Below, piece by piece: positions 55,879 through 64,000 of a DNA stretch of 64,000 nucleotides (position 1 is its first letter; every line of letters starts with the position of its first letter). Under the pieces are notes generated by a model. The model was given only the letters and a program-made list of their open reading frames with translations. It was not told where the DNA came from and made no database searches. This DNA comes from Ligula intestinalis (taxonomy: Eukaryota; Platyhelminthes; Cestoda; Diphyllobothriidea; Diphyllobothriidae), in the NCBI GenBank assembly GCA_036362985.1, contig JAYGXS010000004.1:69703781-69767780 (forward strand). The letters are read 5' to 3'. The position numbers and the translations under genes are program-made.

Positions 55879-57090
55879 CTAAAGGGCATCGAACAAGGGC
55901 AAGTATAGAATTTGAATTGACACCGGAGTATCACAATAATTTTAGGGATTTCTCAATGAATAAAACATTAAAAGAGCTTGAAAATTACTTTCGATAATAC
56001 AAAATAGATCATTTTATATGACATTTGTTTGAACAGCTACAAAATACCACTAACTGTGAAATTATTCAATATAATCAAAAAACTTCTCGGTATAAAGAAA
56101 CAACTTGGCGACAAACCTTTTAAGAAATGAATAAAGCAGATAGCAAAGGTCATGCAAGGGGTATACGGCCGCCATTTCATGCACGGTGACGAAATTAGCG
56201 AAAGGTTGACAATCACTCGCAAAATACGCTTATTGCGCTCCAACCGGTACAATTAGGAAGATCAATGACCTTCAAACAAAATCCAGCGATGTGGTAGTCA
56301 TATTTATCAGCTAATTCACAAGATTTTAAAAAATTAAAGCGGCAAACGAACATCGCAGCTCACTGATATCGGTAAATATTCACCGCACGCTGGAAATCAG
56401 CATTGACATTTGACATTACGCAAAAAACGCACGGAAAGATTTGTGTTTGTAGTTCACACGATGTGACCATTTAATACCTGAGTATATCAGCGACGTATCA
56501 TTAGGTAATGAGTTGTAAAATGGCATAACGCCCTTCAAAAAATCAGCTTAGGCCGATTTATGACACGGTGAGTACTGACGATATTTATTTATATTCGGGA
56601 CATACCAGCATACCGAACGATAATTTGCTTTAAGTATTCCCAAAAATGGTCGAAATTAAAAATAATAATAATCAGCTAAAGCCTTTTTATTGATGCACAA
56701 GGTATTTGATGAGGACAGACGTTTTCCATTGTTTGAGGTACAACAGCGGCTGTGTTTTGACTTAAATTGTTAAGCAGTGCCAATTGGTGCTCGTAGATGT
56801 GTGTGGAGACGGATCTTTCTGTTTGGCCGGCTTATCGATTTGGTTCGAGTGTACATTTGAAATCTGACGACAACCTGAGGATCTAGTATCGAAAATCTAC
56901 TGAATACATTCTCCTTATTTTCTCAAAGGATGCTTTTCCTTAAAATTACATTTCTTGGGATGCCAACCTTCTATTTTATAGATTACATAGGCATATTTTA
57001 TCTGTATATTCATTTGGTGTGGTTCAAACAAAAAATCGAGGGTAAGACGTGACAGTGGCAATTAATTTGAGTTGATCTGTTTTGTACTTT
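55879..57090. other. Stretch upstream of the first recognised GRK exon
   Basis: No N-terminal GRK exon (VSYLMAMEKSK-like) was found here. A PLE-C-like core (CTGACGA at 56864-56870, then GAAAATCTACTG) with TTTCTTGGGATGCC is the only recognised element. Confidence 0.5.
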
Positions 57091-57093
57091 TAA

Positions 57094-57668
57094 ATTTGGC
57101 AACGGTAGCTTATGAAACCCCACTCATTTATCCCTAAAACCTGCATTGTTTCCTACGAAAACGGTGTTTATCGGGCAATATGGGCGGGAAATAAGGACAC
57201 GCGGTGGAAGATACTTTAATAAATGCTAAATGGATTTTTATTTTACTGTATTAAAAAGTGTTGTTGATTTCTATGTGTGCATTTTCCTAATCTGTGTTAT
57301 CATTGAACTTATTGCGGAAAAACCTGATTATCAAACTACAGGTTTCTTGCAGTTACCGAAAAATCGGAAGGGTGGTTAGGAGGTCGTCTACTTCAACTTA
57401 CCGTTCTGGAGTTAGATTAGTATAGTCCGCGGCGCGAAGCACCGCGCATACCTTGCATTTACATGCGGAACAACCTGCTCCCAGCGGCCGCCGGAAGCAA
57501 CTTCGACTACATTTGTTCACTTTACACTTGCTTCTTAAAACTTCCTTTACTGCCTATCCTATGTCTTCACCCCACAAAACTCTATAACCACCGTGTTTAG
57601 AGGAGAAAATTCTGGGTCCAGGGATAAATAAGTGGGGCTACATAAGCTAATTTTGCCGTACATTTGTC
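57094..57668. mobile_element. Inverted-repeat element E, copy 4 (best preserved)
   Basis: The ends GGTAGCTTATGAAACCCCAC, TCATTTATCCCT and AGGGATAAATAAGTGGGGC, TACATAAGCTAATTTTGCCG are inverted repeats of more than 40 bp. The body carries AAACTTCCTTTACTGCC and TTCTGGAGTTAGATTA, found reversed in copies 2 and 3. Non-coding, ~575 bp, MITE-like. Confidence 0.75.
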
Positions 57669-57869
57669 TCACGGCTGAGCTAGCCGGCATTCGTGGGAGT
57701 TCTGGAAGACAACTAAACGGCAAATTGAACAATTCCGCGGGGTTTGCTCCCTTTTGTTATTTTCTGGTCAATTATGTAGCTAACGGATATATTAAGAAAG
57801 TTATTTCTTAAACAAAACTGATAAAGGACCGAAGATATGTGCGCTCTGCCGTAGATCAAGGACTTCTCA

Positions 57870-58600
57870 GAGGCGACCGAGCGCATCGTTGCAGGACGAG
57901 GTGTTGGAATTGTACACAGACTCAAAGCTATGATGCACAGAAGGGTAATGAAAATAAAAGACTGGCTGAATCCCCATGAAAAATCGGGGTGGTATGTCGC
58001 ATCCTATGCTTAACCTCTCCTTTAAACTACATAGGACAAACTAAACGCATGCTCGCATGGCGAATACATGAACGTAAGCTGACGTTACGACTAGGCGACG
58101 AATTATCACAAGTCGCAGCGTATACCTATGAAATAGGCCGTGAGTATTAACGTTGCAGCAGTCGAGGTACTCGCTCACACCGGAAACCTGACGAGCCTGG
58201 AGGTGCTGGAATTCTGGTGCACAGACGAGAAGTCAATCGACCGATGTGTCGAGTTGGCGCCGACGTACAGAACCTTGTGCAGTCACGTCCAGTAACGCCC
58301 GGACGTCCGTCGCAGTTAGTTGGCCCACATTCTCTATACTTATCCCCCATCTTCGTTGCTGACGCCCTAACGGTCCTTGACATCACTGAGAGCTACTAAC
58401 GTATATCCCAACACTTCCCCTTCTCCTTTCCTTTCTTCATCGTTGTGTCACTCGACCGCTGACAGTTGATTGGTGTACGCCCACTTTAATTGCCCCCTTT
58501 TAATTGCTGTTTCTTATCTCTGACGACGGACTTCTGTAAGATTTCAAAAGCTCAGGATAATGAAAAACAATGGTTCAGTGTTCGACGATACTTCTTTCTC
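57870..58600 (+). pseudogene. Decayed PLE-B endonuclease and 3' end
   Basis: Frames read ATERIVAGRGVGIVHRL, then with stops and shifts INVAAVEVLAHTGNLTSLEV and RCVELAPTYRTLCSHVQ, equivalent to 54120-54515. The core at 58520-58555 (CTGACGACGGACTTCTGTAA, ATTTCAAAAGCTC) keeps CTGACGA but has lost GAAA by one base. Confidence 0.75.
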
Positions 58601-58829
58601 ATCCAAAGGACTTTCTGACCAACTGGCTACAACGTGGTATGCTAACTACGGTCAGTTTACTCAAGCTGGTCACTGATGATGTGCACCGCCTAAGCACAGA
58701 GACGGCGACTGGTGTTTATTATTAGGTGAAGATAGTCGATTTTCGCGGCATTTGCCGAGTGTCGTGACGGACTCAAGGCGAGTCCACACATCCTAGTCCG
58801 TGCACAAAGAACCACGAAATCAGAAAGTA

Positions 58830-59010
58830 AAACTGGCAAAGACAAGGGTGGCTGGAATGGCCATTTCTGGCTTATTAGCCTTCGTCAGCCAGTCATACCC
58901 AGACCCAAGTGGCGTCCCACCCGAGCCTCCAACTGACAATCTGTTTTGGGTGGAGTCAAACCCCCTGATCATTGAGCCACGAGCTCGTTGTCTTGTCGGG
59001 TTACGCGGAG
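58830..59010 (-). mobile_element. tRNA-derived SINE, left half of head-to-head dimer 3
   Basis: The minus strand reads GAGCTCGTGGCTCAATGATC (A box), a body with GGGTATGACTGGCTGACG and TAAGCCAGAAATGGCC. The tRNA heads of the two halves abut at about 59000. Confidence 0.75.
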
Positions 59011-59011
59011 G

Positions 59012-59300
59012 AATATTTACTAAGCGCTTGTGGCTCAATGGTTAGGGCATTTGCCCCAGTTCAAAAGAGGCCACGAGTTTGGGGCTCGCGTGGGACGCCA
59101 CTTGGGTCCGTGCATGACTGGCTGACGACGGCTAATAAGCCAGAAATGGCCATTTCAGCCTTCCTTGAACGTGACCATAATATTATCTGCCTACACTATC
59201 AGATAGTACGGTTATATCGGGGTCTCTGTCGAGACCCTAGGCAGAAAGGGACGGATGAGTTCCGATAGCGGTCGGGAAAACGTTCATCAATGAACCAGGA
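59012..59300 (+). mobile_element. tRNA-derived SINE, right half of dimer 3
   Basis: GTGGCTCAATGGTTAGGGC (A box), CCACGAGTTTGGGGCTCG (B box), GACTGGCTGACGACGGC, AAGCCAGAAATGGCC, then the 3' part GGGGTCTCTGTCGAGACCC and GTTCATCAATGA. Confidence 0.8.
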
Positions 59301-59782
59301 AGTCATTCAACAAGAAAGGAGTGGCGCGGATCCCATTGCATAGGAATGCCATAGAGGTCATATTAAGGATAAGCTATTGTAGCCTGACTCTCATTCCACC
59401 AGTCGCTCAGTCCACGCAAACGCAGACTGCGAGGTTTGAGGGGAATTATCAGCTTGAAACCTTCCAAGCTAGGGCCATTGGCATACTGTGGTAGTCTTAG
59501 CGGTTTCATATTGTTTATTGTGGGGAAATAAGCGTTGATAGTCACCTCAATTTCTGTCCTTTCCGTTTTATAGTCGATTGTCCAAGCTGGCCAGCCTGAG
59601 ACTGTAAGAGGTGTGGGAGCCTGCACTCATTACCACTGCGATAATTCGGCTTCTATTTATTAGCAAAGTCTTTGTCAACTCGAATAGGAAAAACACCCCA
59701 ACAACTTCGTCAATCGCTGTGAGAGGCCCGCGATGGCCTGCCTCCCCTACTTGTACTTGTTACGGCTGTGATCATGCCTGAT

Positions 59783-61373
59783 CTAGCCGGCCTCAATGAT
59801 GTCACAAACGGTACCTGTCCGTGCGTGGAGATTGGCGGCAGCGGATCTCGAAAGCTCCACCCAGTCCCTTCTCCAGCGACGGAGGCCGAAGATAGAAGAT
59901 CCAAGAACTGCCTCCATGTCTTAACGGATGGTGTCGAGCCAAGTCTTCAGTTGCCCTCCTCTTCCACGTTTCCAGGTGGGCTGCGGCGCCGAGTCGAGGG
60001 CAGCATAGTTAAGCTCGTGGGGCGGACGACGGAGAACGTGTCCAAACCACCTCAGTCGTCTGTCTTGAATGGCTTGATATATCCTCGTGATACGATCGCA
60101 GTGGATGCGGACTGTCTCATTTGAGATGAAGTCGCTAAATGGAACTAGCAGGCACCGGTGGTCAAGGACCTCTAGTCTTCGCTCATCTTCAGTGCGCACA
60201 GCCCAGCATTCACATCAATAGAGGAGGACTGACCGGATGGTTGCACGCTATACACGAATGTTCGTGGCAATGGAGATGTCACGTCGGATCCATAGGCGCT
60301 TTCGAAGAATTGAGAAAAACCAGCGAGCAGCATCAATACGGGAGACAATGTCGTCCTTGCTCTGCCCATTCGGTAGCAGCCTCGCCCCGAGGTATTTAAA
60401 GCTGTCTACTTCTTCAAGTTTATGGCCATTGATCGCCAGGGGTGTCTTTTCCTGGTCAGAGATGCAGCTCGAGAACAACTTCGTCTTTCCGGAATTAAAT
60501 GGACATGCCTACCAACATAGCGATCCCATTTAACCGCGACATTACTGACTGTAAACCATAAAAGTTTGAGGCTAACAGCGTAATATTATAGGCGTAGTAA
60601 AGGTCCGTTAGTCGGCGTCCGGGTGCAAGTTCAACACCATCCTCTTCATGTAGGTCCTTGCGGAGAATCCAGTCAATGACGTAGTTAAACAGAATGGGCG
60701 AAAGGACGCAGCCCTGTCGGACACCAGACCGGATATCGAACGACTGAGAGAGATTGTTGTGGACCAGGACTCGTGCGGTGGTAGACCGATAGTATGCCTT
60801 AATCATGGCAATGAGTTTGGTCGGCACTCCATCCAGTTCCCTTATCGGCCACAGGGACTCACGATGGATGTAATCGAATGCGGCGGCAAAGTCGACGAAG
60901 CAAACGGCCGTCGGTTGCTGGTAGCTATGGTGGAATTCTAGAGCACGCCTCAGTGTGAATATTTGATCCACACATCCACGCCCAGCTCGAAATCCGGCTT
61001 GGTTGGGTCGTGTCCTGGAGTCACGTACAGACTGGAAGCGCCTGAGAAGAGCAACAGCGAAGATCTTTGCAGCAACATGGATGAGACTTATGCCACGGTA
61101 GTTCTCGCATCTTGTCTAATCTCCCTTCTTGTAGACAGGTACAAGGATACCTGAGCCCCAGTCATCGGGAACGGTCTCTTCTCGCCACGCCTGTACAATC
61201 ACCTCATGGAGCCGAGGAGCCAAGGTATCGACACAGGACTTATAGATTTCTGCAGGAATACCGTCCTCTCCGCACGCCTTGTTGTTGCGTTGCCTCTGCA
61301 TTGCATCGGTAACTTTGTTTTCGAAATGGATGTCACACGACACTGCGTAGGCAGGAGAGGATTGAAACTTCAC
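59783..61373 (-). pseudogene. RTE-type LINE reverse transcriptase, 5'-truncated and inactive
   Basis: From 61373 downwards the minus strand reads NNKACGEDGIPAEIYKSC, PDDWGSGILVPVYKKGD, a stop, ENYRGISLIHVAAKIFA, CFVDFAAAFDYIHRESLW, SGVRQGCVLSPILFNYVID, then YYAYNITLL where DYADDI is expected. FKYLGARLLPNGQSKDDI, YRATIRPVLLYGCECWAVR and the C-terminal RRLRWFGHVLRRPP, QLKTWLDTIR and DIIEAG follow, with a stop at 59783-59785. Loss of both catalytic Asp residues and several frame breaks show a dead copy. The endonuclease part is missing. Confidence 0.88.
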
Positions 61374-61640
61374 TGTGGAGGAGAGGGAGAGTGTGATGGG
61401 TTGACCACTCCGGCATATTTATATGGTTCCAGTCTTTCTAGTATATTCCCGGCATATGGTGTAAGCCTGGGTATTCTGGGATCTTCTTGACTGCGACCTC
61501 TGCCCAGGCTGTGTGGGCAGTCACCTCGAGGTAATTTTTCCGTGAATTTTGTGCCACCATACTAATAGAAAAAGGAAGAAAAAGGAAGTCTAATCCACTT
61601 CACCGATTTTATGCAGGGGCAAAGCTAGGCAACCGAGTTC

Positions 61641-64000
61641 TTGGTTGGAATCCATTGGAGGAAGTCAGCGGATAGTGTGTTGGGCGTTCGTCCAAGGAGG
61701 CCGTTGATATTGGCGGTCCAACACTCCAGTACCCGTGGTCCCCTCAGCTGGAGGATAACTCTGCCTTGCTGCAATAGCGGCGCATTTCCATTGGCTGACA
61801 CGACACGGGGCAACGAATGTCTACCTTGCATGCAAGTATCGACTGCTGAGCATAATTAATGGATCATGAACTAAGACCAGGACGATAAAATTGCTGGAGT
61901 TTTGCTCTGCGTCGCACACTGACATACTTTATTCAAACTTACCTGTTATTTTCCTTGGTGTGCGTGCGTGTGCCTTTTCGTGTATCAGTTTTGCATTGTT
62001 ATATTTTCCGTCATATTTTGGAGCTCCATACAACTTTTATGCATTTTCTGCCATCGTTAAGTATCCCACCTATACGCAAGTCTCACACTACCTCACAGTT
62101 ACCTAGGATTAAGGATTCTCGACAGAATCCGAAACGGCAGGGAAGTACAAATTCTCATTCTATTGATCACGACTCTTACTTCTTTTCCTAATCCACCCAT
62201 GTTTACATTGGTACTTACTACTCTTTAGTTATTTCTTGCCGCATCACGGGACCTATGTTTTCACCCCTGAATGCCCTCCATGGGTTTCTGTTAAGGAACA
62301 TGCAGTCCTCCACTAGAATTTGGACTCTCGCAAAAGACTCGCAGTAAGAACACGCACATGAGTTGGCCAGAATAATGCTTATGTAGCACGGAAATAATGT
62401 TTTTCTTTTCAAATCGCAGAGGAATCCATCGATAAAGGTAAACCCAGAACTAAAGAACATGTGACGGCACTAGAGAGTGTTAGCCAATCAACGATCAGCG
62501 CTGCAGGTGTGTGTGTGGGTGTCTGAGCCGGAATCTAAATGCCGACGCCAGATCGGTACATGTGTAGTGGCCACTGTCAGAACCCGTGACTGCTGACTCA
62601 TAAGCCCAAGACTGCTCTTAACACGCGCTCTTGTGCGAATGGCCGCAGCGCCCTGTCCACCTCTCGCTCAGTGTCGGGCGCGACCTACTGACAGACTCAG
62701 TCTCGATTCCACCCATACCGGTGCGTAAGCTTGCGCGGTCTAACCACTCACCTTACAGGCCGCATAGAACAGAGACAGCTAACTGTGGCCGCTTGAATGA
62801 CTGCGGTCAGACTTCACTCCGAAATCTGCCCCGCAGGGGAACGGCTGCGGGCAGCGTTGTCGGCCCGGCTGACAACCCTCGCTCCCTTACGGTCGGACGC
62901 CTGCCAATCTGAGTCAAAACACCTATTACATATTCCTCAACCATTCTGTACAGAATACGTTTTTCCTACTAATCTGGTTTTCTCATCTCCGAAGCAACCG
63001 AGTCTGGAAGCTCGCAGCCATTAGGGTTAACTGTAAAAAACTTGACACCATCCTCGGCAAATGCAGGCCTTTAGCACTGGTTGTTAATTGGCTAACATGT
63101 TCCGGCGCTGATTTTGGCACTGCGCATGGACCCTTTAAGAGTTCGGGGATTACTGTAGCGGCTCGTGCCTGCCTGACTAGCTCGCATCGAAGTGCACTTT
63201 CCCAAGGGCTTGCCGACGCGGTTGTTGACGTCTCGATCAGCCAATCACGGTCCCCGCATCTACGCTCAAAACCCAGGCGACGAATGGGGAGCTTGCACGC
63301 GTGCCCGACGCAAGTTGCCTCTCTGCCCAAAATCTCCAGGCTGACCTAGCCAATGAAAGCTATATCTCTCTCTGTCTTCTGGCCCGACTACTCAAAGACC
63401 TCACTTGGAAATCGGCTCTGAGCGAGACGGCTTGGAGGCCACGCGCTCATGCGCCCTCCGGCCGTACAGCCATGCCGGATGGACTGGCAACTTTCCCATA
63501 ACTTTTCTGTAAACAATATACTGTTCCGTCTACTCTCGCCTTTCCACCGTTTTCTCTCCAATCTCCTAAGGAACCTGGGTCTGGAAGATTGCAGGTGTTA
63601 AGGACATAACCGTCGTACCCTTAGCTCCTATATTACTAAAAATAACAATTGGTTCCACAACTCGATCAAGTTACTTTCCCTTCAACTTACCGTGGGCGAA
63701 TATTCAGGCTTTTGATTGCAGTGGCGGTAACTTTCTAGATTATGACCGTACAGACACCCCTCCAGTCAGCTACGAAAACTTCCGTAGACAGGGACTTGTA
63801 GCAGGTGTTCCAATGCCTTCCTTCGCCACCGTCCCGAAGTCCACGGCACACCGATTAACTGACAGCCAACACCGTCAAAGCAGACCGAGACCCCACCCCC
63901 GCATGCTGGAGCTGCATTTCGTCATGGTTGCGCGCGCTCCTCAGGCTTCTCACATCAGTCAGTCGTAAAATGGCCTTTTAGTCGAACATAGGCCATTCGG
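61641..64000. other. Right-end stretch without recognised genes
   Basis: Contains a hammerhead-like hairpin (62103-62140) and a diverged duplication (about 62935-63010 and 63510-63600, sharing GTCTGGAAG with CGCAG/TTGCAG). The frames at 62631-62912 and 62983-63330 have no domain I can name and are GC-rich, repeat-like sequence. Confidence 0.45.
62103..62140 (+). ncRNA. Hammerhead-like core, orphan with perfect stem II
   Basis: AGGATTAA is followed by GGATTC-TCGACA-GAATCC and GAAACGGCAGG. The six-base stem is perfect and GAAAC is intact, but CTGATGA has changed to AGGATTA. No PLE frame adjoins it. Confidence 0.45.

Noticed and set aside
59768..60533. Long plus-strand frames at 59.8-60.5 kb
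   Set aside because: They are antisense shadows of the RTE reverse transcriptase.
62983..63330. 115-residue minus frame near the right edge as the GRK N-terminal exon
   Set aside because: Its translation shows none of the VSYLMAMEKSK-type residues of GRK2/3 N-termini and resembles repeat-derived sequence.

Overview
The window is repeat-rich eukaryotic nuclear DNA, most probably from a flatworm and plausibly a diphyllobothriidean tapeworm. The clade call is an inference from dense Penelope-like elements (PLEs), RTE- and CR1/L2-type LINEs, tRNA-derived SINEs and very small introns; no species-diagnostic gene is present. A run of ten Ns at 40756-40765 marks an assembly gap. No rRNA gene, CRISPR array or intact free-standing tRNA gene was seen. 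The only convincing host gene is a G-protein-coupled-receptor kinase of the GRK2/3 (beta-adrenergic receptor kinase) subfamily on the minus strand. Eight exons can be read by translation and splice sites: 55802-55878, 55687-55760 and 55542-55643 (RGS-homology domain), 52562-52675 (end of the RGS domain), then kinase exons 52424-52515 (Gly loop), 48267-48366 (catalytic Lys), 19734-19946 (catalytic loop) and 9360-9629 (DLG to APE). Every recognised junction keeps frame. About 25 residues between 55542 and 52675 were not found, nor were the N-terminal exon and the C-terminal part (end of kinase, PH domain), which probably lie outside the window. Introns run from 41, 43 and 46 bp to about 4.1, 10.1 and 28.3 kb, and the large ones hold nearly everything else. 

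Layout by coordinate: 0-3.1 kb, a broken PLE with reverse transcriptase and GIY-YIG endonuclease plus an inverted copy of its 5' end; 4-7.7 kb, PLE family A 3' ends including a tandem array, a LINE 3' fragment and a short hairpin; 7.8-11.6 kb, inverted-repeat (MITE-like) elements, a dispersed repeat and another PLE fragment around the last kinase exon; 14-16 kb, three tandem copies of a ~0.8 kb repeat split by a palindromic PLE-A insertion and a SINE; 17-18 kb, a duplicated repeat; 20.9-27.6 kb, a tandem array of ~0.9 kb PLE-B units with a 2.9 kb LINE nested inside; 29.8-31.1 kb, a PLE fragment invaded by an inverted-5' LINE; 33.6-37.3 kb, SINEs including head-to-head dimers; 42-48 kb, PLE-C pieces, tandem repeats and a palindrome with TTAGGG repeats; 48.6-50 kb, an inverted-repeat element split by PLE-C; 51.2-52 kb, a PLE-D endonuclease; 53.3-58.6 kb, PLE-A and PLE-B copies around the GRK RGS exons; 58.8-59.3 kb, a SINE dimer; 59.8-61.4 kb, a dead RTE-type LINE. 

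The most interesting theme is that several distinct PLE families end with a hammerhead-ribozyme-like core (CTGANGA, stem-loop, GAAA) just after the endonuclease. Hammerhead motifs in PLEs are established knowledge. What stands out here is the number of families in one window, their arrangement as tandem units of about 0.8-0.9 kb, and the presence of cores on both strands of palindromic units, a layout that could in principle release unit-length RNAs. Self-cleavage, helix III and transcription cannot be established by eye.
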